Shown one piece after another: positions 1 to 8,827 of a DNA stretch of 61,438 bases. Location: NCBI GenBank assembly GCA_024279865.1, contig JAJRRC010000101.1:1-61438 (forward strand). The letters are read 5' to 3'. Position 1 is the first letter of the stretch. The number at the start of each line of letters is the position of its first letter. The notes under the pieces were generated by a model. The model saw only the letters and a list, made by a program, of their open reading frames with translations, made no database searches and was not told where the DNA came from. Source of the stretch: Planctomycetota bacterium. Its GTDB lineage: Bacteria; Planctomycetota; Phycisphaerae; Phycisphaerales; Phycisphaeraceae. The position numbers and the translations under genes are program-made.

Positions 1-177
1 CATGACACGATCATAGCCTTTGGCCCCGGCATTGGACTTACGCGGCTTGTGGCCGAGGGTGTCCAGGGTCGGGCGAAATAATTCCCAGTCGATAATTTGA
101 TCGAGTTTGGAGAGCGGGTCGGTATTCTTATCAAGGCGATCAAGTCGAATCTGAAGATCAAATAATCCGGTGAACAT
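1..177 (-). CDS. IS5-family transposase, N-terminal part (cut by window edge)
   Basis: The 59 visible codons read MFTGLFDLQIRLDRLDKNTD and then a stretch with KLDQIIDW, FRPTLDTLG and KSNAGAKGYD. This is the N-terminal domain that precedes the DDE catalytic domain in IS5-group transposases (the IIDW..FRP..L...KSNAG pattern). The enzyme would cut and paste its own insertion sequence. The start at 177 is the first ATG in the frame. The catalytic part lies outside the window, so intactness cannot be judged. The 200 bases upstream should hold one IS end, but I could not identify a terminal inverted repeat without the other end. Confidence 0.8.
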   Translation of the reverse strand, partial: MFTGLFDLQIRLDRLDKNTDPLSKLDQIIDWELFRPTLDTLGHKPRKSNAGAKGYDRVM

Positions 178-354
178 AGGATGCATCCTTGCAAAAGGAA
201 GGAGAGAAAAGAGACACACGCCATCCTTGACGGGCCAAGGGGACATTTTATCAAAAAGTGGCGGAATGACTATTTTTCAAAGAACCCCAAGGTCATTGAA
301 ACCCCTGTGTATGATTATGTGTGATAACTGCAAAAAAACTTGCGCCCTAAGGAA

Positions 355-402
355 AATTCCGGGGTGAATTCCGGGGGGGGGGTCACGGACGGGGGGGGAA
401 TT
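355..402. repeat. G-tract minisatellite, copy 1 (end of the recombinase gene)
   Basis: Two AATTCCGGGG-type units lead into a run of ten G and a second run of eight G. The right half overlaps the last codons of the recombinase on the minus strand and encodes its Pro-rich end (QFPPRP). The same motif recurs at eight other loci in this window. Confidence 0.75.
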
Positions 403-1270
403 GGTGGATCACGCTTTTGAGCTTCGAAGCGTCCACATGGGTGTAAATCTGGGTGGTGCGGATGCTGGCGTGGCCTAGTAATTCCTGAACCACGCGTAAA
501 TCTGCTCCGCCAGCTAAAAGATGGGTCGCAAAGGTATGACGCAGCGTGTGCGGATGGACGTTGGTCAGACCCACACGCTGAGCATATTTGGTGACAATTT
601 GCCAAACGACAATTCGTGTAATGGGGTTGCCCGTGCGTGAAAGCAACAAACGATTGGAGAGTCTGTCCGGACGTACGAGGTGGGGCCGAAGCTCATCGAG
701 ATAAACCTGCGTGGCCTTCATGGCAGGATTGCCCAATGGGACGATCCGTTCTTTGGACCCTTTGCCCATCACACGGGCGACTTGGAGTTCTGATTGAATG
801 CTATCAATCTCCAAATCCGCCATTTCCGTGGCTCGCAAACCGCCTGCGTAAAGCAATTCAAGAATGGCGATATCCCGTTGGTACAACGCATCCCCCTTCT
901 GAGGAGCTGTTAAAAGCGTTTCCATTTTCTCACGATTGAGATAATCAGGCAGTGGGCGGCCAATGGCTGGCTGAGACAAAAGTTCGCCCGCATCGGTTAA
1001 TACATGTTCATGGGTGAACAAAAACCGGGTGTACACACGGATCGAGGCCACATGGCGTGCAATGCTCCTTGTGCTCAAGCCGTTATCAGACAGTGATTTA
1101 AGATGGTCTGCAATGCGGTCATGGTTTAACATGTCCCATTGCGTAAACCCTTTCTGTACCATCCATTGCCACAAATCTCGAAGATCTGCTGCATAAGCGG
1201 ACAGGGTTGCTGGCGCAAAGCCGCACTCAATGCGACAATAGCTTAAAAATTCGCGCACGGACCTGGCCAT
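383..1270 (-). CDS. Tyrosine recombinase, XerC/XerD family
   Basis: A 295-residue tyrosine recombinase, the usual XerC/XerD length when started at the ATG at 1270 (MARSVREFLSYCRIE). The N-terminal SAM-like core-binding domain covers about residues 1-90. The catalytic domain shows the expected residues: Arg in LLYAGGLRATEM, Lys in GKGSKERIVPLG, the HTLRHTFATHLL His-x-x-Arg box, the second His in LLGHASIRTTQIYTH and the nucleophile Tyr in QIYTH. Such enzymes resolve chromosome dimers or integrate mobile DNA. A transposase lies next door and no integron or phage genes are seen, so a housekeeping role is as likely as a mobile one. XerC cannot be told from XerD here. The frame is open upstream to 1426, but homology starts near 1270. 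Confidence 0.88.
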   Translation of the reverse strand: MARSVREFLSYCRIECGFAPATLSAYAADLRDLWQWMVQKGFTQWDMLNHDRIADHLKSLSDNGLSTRSIARHVASIRVYTRFLFTHEHVLTDAGELLSQPAIGRPLPDYLNREKMETLLTAPQKGDALYQRDIAILELLYAGGLRATEMADLEIDSIQSELQVARVMGKGSKERIVPLGNPAMKATQVYLDELRPHLVRPDRLSNRLLLSRTGNPITRIVVWQIVTKYAQRVGLTNVHPHTLRHTFATHLLAGGADLRVVQELLGHASIRTTQIYTHVDASKLKSVIHQFPPRP

Positions 1271-1536
1271 CGCTGGATGTTCGACCCCAATAAGATTGGG
1301 CGTATTTATTTTGGGTGGTGTAATCAAGGAATGCCCGCCTACCTTTGTAAATCTGTAGTTAGATTTATCGACAGGCCACGCAAAAGGAAATTTCTTTCTA
1401 GTACAAATATCCCTATCGGACATCACTTCATCGAAAAAGGGGATTTCTCGGCTAAATTCTACTTAAATTTTCTCAAAGCCCTACCTGAAAAAAGAGGGAC
1501 GCAACGAACTTTTAAATAAAATCCGAGCAATTGAGC

Positions 1537-1564
1537 TTGCCAACAGCGACCTGTTTGCTATTCT
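1537..1564 (+). promoter_or_regulatory. Putative sigma70-type promoter for tRNA-Met
   Basis: TTGCCA at 1537-1542 and TATTCT at 1559-1564 are separated by 16 bases. The expected transcription start is about 7 bases downstream, just before the mature tRNA at 1576. The call rests on motif position alone. Confidence 0.4.
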
Positions 1565-1575
1565 TTACCGCTTGG

Positions 1576-1648
1576 GGCGACGTAGCTCAGTTGGTAGAGC
1601 AAGGGATTCATAAGCCCTGGGTCACAGGTTCAAGTCCTGTCGTCGCCA
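1576..1648 (+). tRNA. tRNA-Met (anticodon CAT), elongator type
   Basis: A 73-base cloverleaf. The acceptor stem GGCGACG (1576-1582) pairs with CGTCGCC (1641-1647), followed by discriminator A. The D arm is GCTC...GAGC, the anticodon loop TTCATAA gives CAT, and the T arm is ACAGG TTCAAGT CCTGT. The first base pair is G-C and the G-C run of the anticodon stem is not in the initiator position, so this is an elongator tRNA. It closely resembles bacterial elongator tRNA-Met. A lysidine-modified tRNA-Ile2 is the only other option. CCA is not encoded. Confidence 0.93.
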
Positions 1649-1703
1649 TTTGATTCGAAAATCGATGCCCGTAAAACCCTTTTTTTCTTAAAGGACTCTC
1701 ACC

Positions 1704-3040
1704 ATGGCCACTGCCACGCAAGTGAAACGCTATGCCATTGTCGGAACTGGCGGACGTATCGTCATGTTTCTGGAACCCATCTGCAAAGATTTCGCCGAAG
1801 AGACAGCCCTTGTCGGTATGTGTGACGTGAATCAAGGACGGCTGGATTATTATCAGAACAAAATCCAAAAAGATCATGGCTACGACAAAGTACCAACCTA
1901 TCTGGCTAACGACTTTGACAAAATGATCGACGAAACCAAACCCGACACCGTCATCGTCTGCACCACCGATCAATTCCACCACGAATATATCATTCGCGCA
2001 TTGGACAAAGGCTGCGATGTCATCACCGAAAAACCAATGACCATTGATCACGAAAAATGCAACGCTATTTTTTTGGCAGTCAATCGTACCGGTAAGAATG
2101 TGCGAGTTACGTTTAATTACCGATGGGGACCTGGGCCGTCCCTTGTCAAAGAACTCCTCCAAAAAAATACCATCGGCGAAATTATTCACGTCGATATGGA
2201 ATATCTGCTCAACACCAGCCATGGCGCGGACTACTTCCGACGCTGGCATCGTGAAAAAGAAAAATCAGGCGGCCTGATGGTCCATAAATCCACCCATCAC
2301 TTTGATCTGGTCAACTGGTGGATTGATGCAGCCCCTCAAACCGTCTTCGGGATGGGACGACTGGCCTTCTATGGCAAAGAAAACGCCCAAAAACGTGGCG
2401 TGGATTCCCCTTACGAGCGATATCTCGGTGCTGACACCAGCAAAGATCCCTTTGCCCTCAAAATTGAAGATGACAAAACACCAAAGCCCTCTATCTCGAC
2501 AATGAAAAATATGATGGCTATCACCGAGATCAAAACGTCTTTGGAGACAACATCACCATCGAAGACACCATGAGCGTCTTGGTCAAATATCGCACGGGTG
2601 CGGTCCTTAACTATTCGCTCAACGCATATTTGCCACGCGAAGGGTTCCATGTTTCGATCAACGGAACCAAAGGACGCATTGAATACACCGAGTCCCATGC
2701 GTCGCACATCATCACCGGACAAAGTGAATCTGAACTGGCTGATACGATGAAATGGAAAACCCAACTGCTGGTTCAACCCATGTTCGGCGAAGCTTATGAA
2801 GTCGAAATTCCCTCCGCCAAAGGTGGACATGGCGGCGGTGATCCTAAAATTCAGGAACAAATGTTCAGCAATACCCCCCCAGAGGAAATCCTCGGCCGCA
2901 ACGCAGAACACGAACAAGGTGCAGCCTCGGCTCTGATCGGCATTGCTGCCAATCAATCCTTTGTCAGTGGACTGCCGGTGCAGATTGAAGAATTATGCCC
3001 AGACTTGCCAAAAGTCGCTCATATGCACGAACTTAAATAG
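1704..3040 (+). pseudogene. Gfo/Idh/MocA-family oxidoreductase, interrupted by a 2-base frameshift
   Basis: The first frame (1704-2573) begins YAIVGTGGRIVMFLEPICKD, a Rossmann NAD(P)-binding start, and contains the EKPMT motif typical of this family and THHFDLVNWW in the C-terminal domain. Homology then jumps frame: after KIEDDKT the other frame reads [20 protein letters not shown] and runs on to the stop at 3040, giving about 445 residues in total. The break lies at about 2475-2483, where AAAACACCAAAG stands for an expected AAAACCAAAG, an apparent 2-base gain. These enzymes oxidise or reduce sugars, inositols or related compounds with NAD(P). Either the gene is inactive or the base call is wrong; the remainder is well preserved, so the lesion is recent or artificial. 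Confidence 0.8.
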
Positions 3041-3067
3041 CTGTTTTCGTGTATCATCCGACCCATT

Positions 3068-4354
3068 ATGGCAATGAACATCCTTATCCTCGGCAGCGGC
3101 GGGCGTGAACACGTCCTCGGCTGGAAACTAAAACAGTCCCCTAAGTGTGGCAAACTTTTCTTTGCCCCGGGCAATGGTGGTACAGCCTCACTTGGGACCA
3201 ATTTGGATATGAACCCTGAAGTGGTCAACACCAAGTTGGTGGATGAGATTAACTATTTTTGCCGTCATAACGATGTCGAGATGATTGTCATCGGGCCTGA
3301 GGACCCGTTGGCGCAGGGCTTGGCGGATCGTCTGGCGAAGCCTGGTCGTATTATCTTTGGCCCAGAAGCCGCTGGCGCCCGACTCGAAGCGGACAAAGCC
3401 TGGGCCAAACAGCTTATGAGAGCGGCTGCGATCCCCACTGCCGAGGCTAAAATCGTCGACAACTACGAAGCGGCCGTCGCCTATATCGAAACCCGTGAAC
3501 ATGGCCTAGTTGTCAAAGCTTCTGGTCTGGCCAAAGGCAAAGGCGTGATTGTTTGTGATACCCCCGCCCAAGCCCTCGATGCCGTCAAACTCATCATGGT
3601 AGATCGAGCCTTCGGCGACGCAGGCAACCAAGTTATCCTTGAAGAAAAACTCAACGGCCAAGAGCTAAGCATCCTTGCCCTAGTCGACGGACACAACATC
3701 TTTGTCCTCGAACCTGCTCAAGACCACAAACAAGCCTACGAAGCAGACAAAGGCCCCAACACCGGCGGCATGGGTGCGTATACCCCCACCCCCTTGCTCA
3801 CCGAGGACCTTCGCTCGATTATCGAACGGCAAGTCCTTGTCCCTGTGGTTGACGCGCTCAAGCGAGACAACGCCAACTTCAAAGGCGTTCTCTATGCGGG
3901 CCTGATGCTCACGCCAGGCGGCCCCAAAGTGCTGGAATTCAATACCCGCTTTGGTGACCCTGAAGTCCAGGCACTCATGATGCGACTCAAGGGTGACCTG
4001 GTGGACATCATGATCGCCACCGCACAAGGAACCCTCGATAAAGTGAGCATCGACTGGGACAAACGCTATTGCTGCTGCGTGGTCATGGCCAGCGGCGGCT
4101 ATCCTGGCCCCTACGAAAAAGGACACCTCATCCTGGGCCTTGACGAAGTTGCCAAACTTCCCGACATCAAAGTGTTCCACGCAGGAACCAAACAAAGCGG
4201 CAAAGAAATCCTCACCAACGGTGGACGCGTCCTCAACATCTGTGCCATGGGCAAAACATTGGCCCAAGCACAAGAAAAAGCCAACGCTGCTTGTGACATG
4301 ATCCAATTCAAAGGCGCCCACTTCCGCCGAGACATCGGCTATCGCGTGATGTGA
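3068..4354 (+). CDS. purD: Phosphoribosylamine-glycine ligase (GAR synthetase)
   Basis: A 428-residue PurD of normal length. It joins glycine to 5-phosphoribosylamine using ATP, the second step of purine synthesis, in the cytoplasm. It starts MNILILGSGGREHVLGWKL (the N-domain GSGGREHAL box). It also shows VVKASGLAKGKGV, GPNTGGMGAYTPTPLL, VLYAGLMLTPGGPKVLEFN and FGDPE(V/A)Q, all ATP-grasp core motifs. The first ATG (3068) is followed by another at 3074, and either could serve. It lies 27 bases after the broken oxidoreductase. A TCAG-type repeat follows its stop at once. Confidence 0.95.
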   Translation: MAMNILILGSGGREHVLGWKLKQSPKCGKLFFAPGNGGTASLGTNLDMNPEVVNTKLVDEINYFCRHNDVEMIVIGPEDPLAQGLADRLAKPGRIIFGPEAAGARLEADKAWAKQLMRAAAIPTAEAKIVDNYEAAVAYIETREHGLVVKASGLAKGKGVIVCDTPAQALDAVKLIMVDRAFGDAGNQVILEEKLNGQELSILALVDGHNIFVLEPAQDHKQAYEADKGPNTGGMGAYTPTPLLTEDLRSIIERQVLVPVVDALKRDNANFKGVLYAGLMLTPGGPKVLEFNTRFGDPEVQALMMRLKGDLVDIMIATAQGTLDKVSIDWDKRYCCCVVMASGGYPGPYEKGHLILGLDEVAKLPDIKVFHAGTKQSGKEILTNGGRVLNICAMGKTLAQAQEKANAACDMIQFKGAHFRRDIGYRVM

Positions 4355-4361
4355 TTTTTTC

Positions 4362-4402
4362 AAGTTATCAGTTTTCAGTTCTCAGCTATCAGTAAGAGAA
4401 TA
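4362..4402 (+). repeat. TCAG-rich interspersed repeat, copy A
   Basis: AAG followed by four degenerate units of about 7 bases, each containing TCAG, then AGAGAAT(A). It closely matches copies at 8828-8867 and 18273-18311. It sits 8 bases after the purD stop. Confidence 0.65.
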
Positions 4403-4460
4403 CGTACAAGAAGAGGCGTTCTTGGGGGTGTTGGTGTCGTTTGATAATGACCAAGCCACT

Positions 4461-4488
4461 CTCTGAAGTCTTCTGGAAGAGGTGGATT
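4461..4488 (-). repeat. AATCC...GAAGACTTCAGAG interspersed repeat, copy 1
   Basis: Read on the minus strand it is AATCCACCTCTTCC followed by AGAAGACTTCAGAG. Near-identical copies lie at 15885-15911 and 29344-29370, and a shortened one at 57874-57897. Confidence 0.6.
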
Positions 4489-4544
4489 CGCTTTGTGAAC
4501 GCCAGCGGCCGTGCGCTGGTGGCTATTCGTGTAAAATCTATCCC

Positions 4545-6608
4545 GTGATACAAACCGCTTGCTGTAAATCTTCTCGCATTTGGCTGGGCATGGCCTTCTT
4601 AATGCTCGCCACGTTGGTAGCCTATTTCCCTGCCACGCAAGCAGGCTATATCTGGGACGATGACTCCTACCTGACCGAAAACCATTTGCTAGAAACAGGC
4701 CAAGGACTTGCAAAACTTTGGTTTGAGCCAGGGTCCCATCCCCAATATTACCCGTTGGTCCATACGACTTACTGGCTCGAAATGCGTCTGTGGGGACTGA
4801 ACCCCATGGGCTACCACCTCGTGAATATTTTATTTCATAGCCTCAGCGCGTTGCTCATCTGGCGTATTGTGACACTCTTAAAAATTCCGGGGGAAATTCC
4901 GGGGGGATTTCCGGGGGGGCTTCCGGGGGGGCTTCCGGGGGCTGTGGGATGGGTTGCTGCCGTCGTTTTCGCGTTGCATCCGGTGGGTGTTGAATCGGTG
5001 GCATGGATTACTGAACGCAAGAATGTGCTTTCCACCTTTTGTTATTTACTGGGGTTTTTGAGCGCTATTGGGCTGTTTGGTCTTGATGGTGAAAAGGACC
5101 GGGTGCATTGGCGATGGCTTTTGCCGACGCTGTTGTGTTATGTGCTGGCGTTATTGAGTAAGACGGTGACGGTTTCGTTGCCTGCTGCGATTTTGGTGGT
5201 GGTTTGGTACAAGTGGGGAAAATTGCATTGGCGTCATGGCCTGGCGATGTTGCCGCTACTGATCATTGGTCTAACGATGGGTTTGCATACCGCTCATATG
5301 GAGCAGCTTCATGTGGGGGCAGTGGGTCAGGACTGGGACATCAGTTTTCTTGAGCGTTGTCTTATTGCCGGCCGTATTGTGGTGTTCTATGTTGAAAAAC
5401 TGCTTTACCCGGCCAACTTAATTTTTATCTACCCACGATGGAACATTCAAGTGAGCAACTGGCTGGATTGGCTCCCTTTGCTGGGCGTGATTGCAGCTCT
5501 TTTGTTTTTACTTTTCACCCATCGAAAAATTGGACGTGGCCCGTTGGCGGCCGCCCTTTTGTTTGGCGGCACGTTGTTTCCCGCACTGGGGTTTTTCGAT
5601 GTGTATCCCATGCGGTTTTCTTTCGTGGCGGATCATTTTCAATACTTACCCAGCATTGCCTTGATCGTACTGGTGGTCGCGGCTGTGACCACGGGGATTC
5701 GCCGATTGCATTGGCCCCGTTTGGGGTTAATCGCAACGGTGGTCATGATACCTGCGTTGGGATGGACGACCTATCAGCGATGTTATGCTTATGAAAATGA
5801 AAAGACTTTGTGGCTTGATACCGTCTTGGCCAACCCTCAAGCAACCATTGCCTATTACAACCTAGGCAGCATGGAGATGAAAGCTGATGCCCCGATCAAT
5901 GCCATCTTGCTGTTCAAACAAGCGATTCAGGTTCAACCGGGACATCCTCTTCCCTACATCAATCTCGCAGCAGCCTACAAACAAAACAAGCAAATTGATT
6001 CAGCCATAGGAGCCTATGAAACCGCCATTTCACTGTACACGGGTTTAGAACCTGAACGGGGAGGCGCTCATTTTCATTTGGGTAATCTTTTACTGGCTCG
6101 TTTGCAATACGCTCAGGCTGCGGAGCAATTTCGTTTGGCCTCGCTTTGCCGTCCCAAGCATGCGGACACTTACCGGTATTGGGGAGATTGTTTGTTACAA
6201 CTCAAACAATACGCTCAAGCGAGTGAATCGCTTCGCCAAGCCACTGTCTTAGGCCAACACGAAGCCCAAACATGGTATAATTTAGGCGTGGCGTTACAGC
6301 AATCGCGACAACCTTTCGAGGCAACCCAAGCGTATCAGCAGGCCATTAGAGCTGATCGCCAATTTGCCAAAGCTTATGCAAATCTAGGCATTCTTCATGC
6401 CATGGCTGGCCGTCTTCCCACAGCCATTGGTTTGCTGACCCAAGCGGTGAAGATTCAACCGACGCGGCCGGTGCTTTTGAATTTAGCGAAGATGTTACAA
6501 CAACAAGCTTTGGTTTTAACCAAAAGCGGACAACCCCGTCAAGCGACACAACTCAACCATCAGGCACTACAATGCATCCAACAAGCGCAATCTTTACAAT
6601 TTAATTGA
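4545..6608 (+). CDS. Multi-spanning membrane protein with C-terminal TPR repeats
   Basis: About 687 residues. The N-terminal two thirds has many hydrophobic segments and an early luminal-type motif YIWDDDSYLTEN followed by WFEPGSHPQYYPLVHTTYW. This is the layout of GT-C-like / TMTC-type planctomycete membrane proteins that may transfer sugars from lipid carriers. The C-terminal 250 residues form about six tetratricopeptide repeats (for example AKAYANLGILHAMAGRLPTA). The start is uncertain: an ATG at 4482 falls in a repeat element, GTG 4545 gives a charged residue pair before the first helix, and ATG 4590 is also possible. An in-frame G-tract repeat encodes PGEIPGGFPGGLPGGLPG in the loop after the second helix. 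Transfer activity is not demonstrated. Confidence 0.75.
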   Translation: MIQTACCKSSRIWLGMAFLMLATLVAYFPATQAGYIWDDDSYLTENHLLETGQGLAKLWFEPGSHPQYYPLVHTTYWLEMRLWGLNPMGYHLVNILFHSLSALLIWRIVTLLKIPGEIPGGFPGGLPGGLPGAVGWVAAVVFALHPVGVESVAWITERKNVLSTFCYLLGFLSAIGLFGLDGEKDRVHWRWLLPTLLCYVLALLSKTVTVSLPAAILVVVWYKWGKLHWRHGLAMLPLLIIGLTMGLHTAHMEQLHVGAVGQDWDISFLERCLIAGRIVVFYVEKLLYPANLIFIYPRWNIQVSNWLDWLPLLGVIAALLFLLFTHRKIGRGPLAAALLFGGTLFPALGFFDVYPMRFSFVADHFQYLPSIALIVLVVAAVTTGIRRLHWPRLGLIATVVMIPALGWTTYQRCYAYENEKTLWLDTVLANPQATIAYYNLGSMEMKADAPINAILLFKQAIQVQPGHPLPYINLAAAYKQNKQIDSAIGAYETAISLYTGLEPERGGAHFHLGNLLLARLQYAQAAEQFRLASLCRPKHADTYRYWGDCLLQLKQYAQASESLRQATVLGQHEAQTWYNLGVALQQSRQPFEATQAYQQAIRADRQFAKAYANLGILHAMAGRLPTAIGLLTQAVKIQPTRPVLLNLAKMLQQQALVLTKSGQPRQATQLNHQALQCIQQAQSLQFN
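4883..4941. repeat. G-tract minisatellite, copy 2 (in frame inside a membrane protein gene)
   Basis: Five units of the form (A/C)TTCCGGGGG(G), each 12 bases, keep the reading frame. They encode IPGEIPGGFPGGLPGGLPG in the loop between two membrane helices. Unit length a multiple of three explains why copy-number change would be tolerated here. Confidence 0.85.
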
Positions 6609-6648
6609 CGGAGACAGCTCCCAAACCTATCCTTTAGGTATACGTTTC

Positions 6649-7506
6649 ATGCCTCATTCTGACCCATCATCTCGATCTCGTCCTTCGCAACGTTTCTTTT
6701 TGCGAGGCTTAACGATCCTGCTTCCCAGCGTGCTAACCATCTGGATTTTGATCGCTGGTTATCAATTTATGCAGCAGCGAATTGCCGAACCCATCAACCG
6801 AAGCATTCGCGTTTCGATGGTCCAATGGTCTCCTTGGCCTACGGCATCCGAAACAGAAATGCGCACGGCCCTCAAAGGGCTCAGCCTCCAAGACCATGCC
6901 AAATGGCAAACCGCCATGGACAAGGCCGCTTGGACCAAGCAATACGTCAAGACCCAGAAGGTTCAACGATTGTGGTCCGACTATCAATTCCCCTTGGATT
7001 TGCTGGGGCTTATTGTCGCGATCATTTTGATTTATATCGTTGGCATGTTGCTAGGGAGCTATATCGGCCATCGGCTTTATCGACGCGGCGAGCAACTGCT
7101 TCAGCGTCTTCCATTGATTAAGCAGGTTTATCCTTCGGTCAAGCAGATTACCGACTTTCTCGTCGCAGGCAACAACGACAAACATCAATTTAGCCGCGTC
7201 GTGGCAGTTCAGTATCCTCGCGAAAGGGTCTGGGCCGTGGGGTTTGTCACCGGGGATACATTCAATGCCATTGACCAGAGCATTAACGAACCCTGTGTCA
7301 CGGTGTTTATTCCCAGCTCGCCGACTCCGTTTACAGGCTACACCACAATTATTCCCAAGCGGGACACGATTGATCTGCCGATCACTGTTGAAGAGGCCAT
7401 GCGATTTACCGTCAGTGGTGGCGTGGTTGCGCCACCTTCTCAGCGTACGGTAGCAATGCCGGTCCCTCAAATGGCCGATGAAGACAGTAAGTCAACGAAG
7501 AATTAA
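6649..7506 (+). CDS. DUF502-family membrane protein
   Basis: 285 residues. A membrane helix (about 18-40) follows a short charged N-terminus. A long loop of about 80 residues comes next, then a second helix (LLGLIVAIILIYIVGMLLGSYIG) and the family core LPLIKQVYPSVKQITDFL. A soluble beta-rich domain follows with VVAVQYPRERVWAVGFVTGD and VFIPSSPTPFTGYTTIIPK. These motifs define DUF502, whose biochemical role is unknown. The loop between the two helices is longer than in most family members, judging from memory. It is followed by hpf 27 bases later and may be cotranscribed with it. Confidence 0.85.
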   Translation: MPHSDPSSRSRPSQRFFLRGLTILLPSVLTIWILIAGYQFMQQRIAEPINRSIRVSMVQWSPWPTASETEMRTALKGLSLQDHAKWQTAMDKAAWTKQYVKTQKVQRLWSDYQFPLDLLGLIVAIILIYIVGMLLGSYIGHRLYRRGEQLLQRLPLIKQVYPSVKQITDFLVAGNNDKHQFSRVVAVQYPRERVWAVGFVTGDTFNAIDQSINEPCVTVFIPSSPTPFTGYTTIIPKRDTIDLPITVEEAMRFTVSGGVVAPPSQRTVAMPVPQMADEDSKSTKN

Positions 7507-7533
7507 ATTTTTCACTCTCACAAGGAGCTTTTT

Positions 7534-7836
7534 ATGCAATTCACCATCACAGGCAAACGCTTGGAAGTCACCCCTCCGATCCATCAGTACGCCGAGGACA
7601 AAACCAACCGTTTTCCTCGCCTGTTTGATCGAATTCAGCAAGTCCACGTCATCATTGACAAAGCAGACAACCATGCTCATGAAGAAGTAGAAATCATTGT
7701 GCATATCGAACATGCAGCCCCGCTGATCGCCTCCAAGGCTGGGCCTGATCTCTATGCGTGCATTGATGATGCTGCGAGCAAAATTGAACGCCAACTACGT
7801 GATCACAAAGAAAAACTTCGCGATCACAAGCACTAG
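7534..7836 (+). CDS. hpf: Ribosome hibernation promoting factor, short form
   Basis: 100 residues, the length of the short HPF/YfiA family. It begins MQFTITGKRLEVTPPIHQYAE, and ends with a conserved region (GPDLYACIDDAASKIERQLRDHKEK) that forms the second helix of the beta-alpha-beta-beta-beta-alpha fold. These proteins bind the decoding region of the 30S subunit and silence ribosomes in starvation. A good ribosome binding site (AAGGAG, 6 bases before ATG) supports the start. It lies near PTS genes, as hpf/raiA does next to ptsN in many Proteobacteria. Confidence 0.92.
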   Translation: MQFTITGKRLEVTPPIHQYAEDKTNRFPRLFDRIQQVHVIIDKADNHAHEEVEIIVHIEHAAPLIASKAGPDLYACIDDAASKIERQLRDHKEKLRDHKH

Positions 7837-8042
7837 GTCACGTATTTCCAGACCGCTTCGGTCAACAAACCAAGCTGCCCGTTGTTACAATTAGGACGCT
7901 GAACACGTTTCATCGTTTCCCAGTTGTCCTCATTGGGTATAAAATATCCCGCAAGGACAAAGAATTGAATGCCTGAGATAAATTGCTGTGTACGCAAGTG
8001 ATCAGGAACCTTCAATTGCAATTGGTATAAAAGAGCACGCTT
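7833..8042 (-). pseudogene. Possible C-terminal remnant of an unrecognised gene
   Basis: The minus strand between hpf and the EIIA gene has an open frame with protein-like composition (LLYQLQLKVPDHLRT, FVLAGYFIPNEDNWETMK, LLTEAVWKYVT) ending at a TAG that overlaps the hpf stop. No start codon lies inside the gap; the frame only opens by running into the EIIA coding sequence. I do not recognise it. It may be a truncated gene or chance. Confidence 0.25.
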
Positions 8043-8513
8043 ATGAAACTCCAGGACTTTATTACTGCCGAAACAATCGTCCCACAACTCGTCGCCACCG
8101 AGCGTGACGACGTGATTAGCGAATTGGTGGACGCATTGGTGGCTGGGGGAGCCGCCCCGAAAAACCTACGTAACACGTTGATCCAAGAGATCATCGACCG
8201 CGAGAAAAAAGGTTCGACGGGCTTTGGCAAAGGGGTTGCGGTCCCTCATGTGAAGCATGAAAAGATCAAAAAAATTGCCGCTGCCGTCGGCATCAGCCCC
8301 TCAGGAGTAGACTTCAATGCTCTGGACAAGAACCCTGTGTATAGCGTGGTTTTGCTGCTGAGTCCCAAGGACAAGCCCGACGAGCATTTACAGGCCATGG
8401 AAACCGTCTTTTCCAACCTGCAAAAAGATATGTTCCGTCGATTCCTTCGCCAAGCCACCGACGTTCAGGCGGTGACAGACCTGCTCGAAGAAGCTGACTC
8501 TCAGCAATTGTAA
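8043..8513 (+). CDS. PTS EIIA component, fructose/nitrogen (PtsN-like) type
   Basis: 156 residues, one EIIA type-2 domain. The phosphorylated His is in GFGKGVAVPHVKHEKI, matching the GxGxAxPH motif of EIIA-Fru/Ntr. The protein starts MKLQDFITAETIVPQLVATE. No EIIB or EIIC domain follows, and HPr (ptsH) is encoded 46 bases downstream, so a regulatory phosphorelay is likelier than sugar transport. Enzyme I and HPr kinase are not in the window. Confidence 0.88.
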   Translation: MKLQDFITAETIVPQLVATERDDVISELVDALVAGGAAPKNLRNTLIQEIIDREKKGSTGFGKGVAVPHVKHEKIKKIAAAVGISPSGVDFNALDKNPVYSVVLLLSPKDKPDEHLQAMETVFSNLQKDMFRRFLRQATDVQAVTDLLEEADSQQL

Positions 8514-8559
8514 AATTGACATTCATCTGCCTTATTCAGATCAATACAGACCTTATTCC

Positions 8560-8823
8560 GTGAAAATACGCGTTACCATCCTCAATCAGCTTGGCCTCCA
8601 TGCACGACCTGCGATGGCCTTTGTCGACTTGGCCAATCGCTTTAAAAGCGACATTCGTGTCAGCAAGGGCAAGCAAGTCGTTGACGGCAAAAGCATCATG
8701 CAAATGATGATGCTTGCCGCCACGCAGGGGACCGAGCTTCTTATTGATGCCGATGGGGCTGATGCGTCCAATGCTTTGGCTGACCTTGAAAACCTGGTCA
8801 ACCGCAAATTTGACGAAGAATAA
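8560..8823 (+). CDS. ptsH: HPr phosphocarrier protein
   Basis: 87 residues with a GTG start. His in LGLHARPAMAF is the site phosphorylated by Enzyme I. Ser in DGKSIMQMMMLAA matches the HPr-kinase site (GKSIM). The protein passes phosphate from Enzyme I to EIIA proteins in the cytoplasm. It directly follows the EIIA gene, so the two probably form one unit with hpf. It ends just before TCAG repeat copy B. Confidence 0.93.
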   Translation: MKIRVTILNQLGLHARPAMAFVDLANRFKSDIRVSKGKQVVDGKSIMQMMMLAATQGTELLIDADGADASNALADLENLVNRKFDEE

Positions 8824-8827
8824 ATTG

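Noticed and set aside
3680-4363. Long antisense open frame over purD (227 codons)
   Set aside because: Shadow of purD codon structure; no known motifs, and purD is unambiguous.
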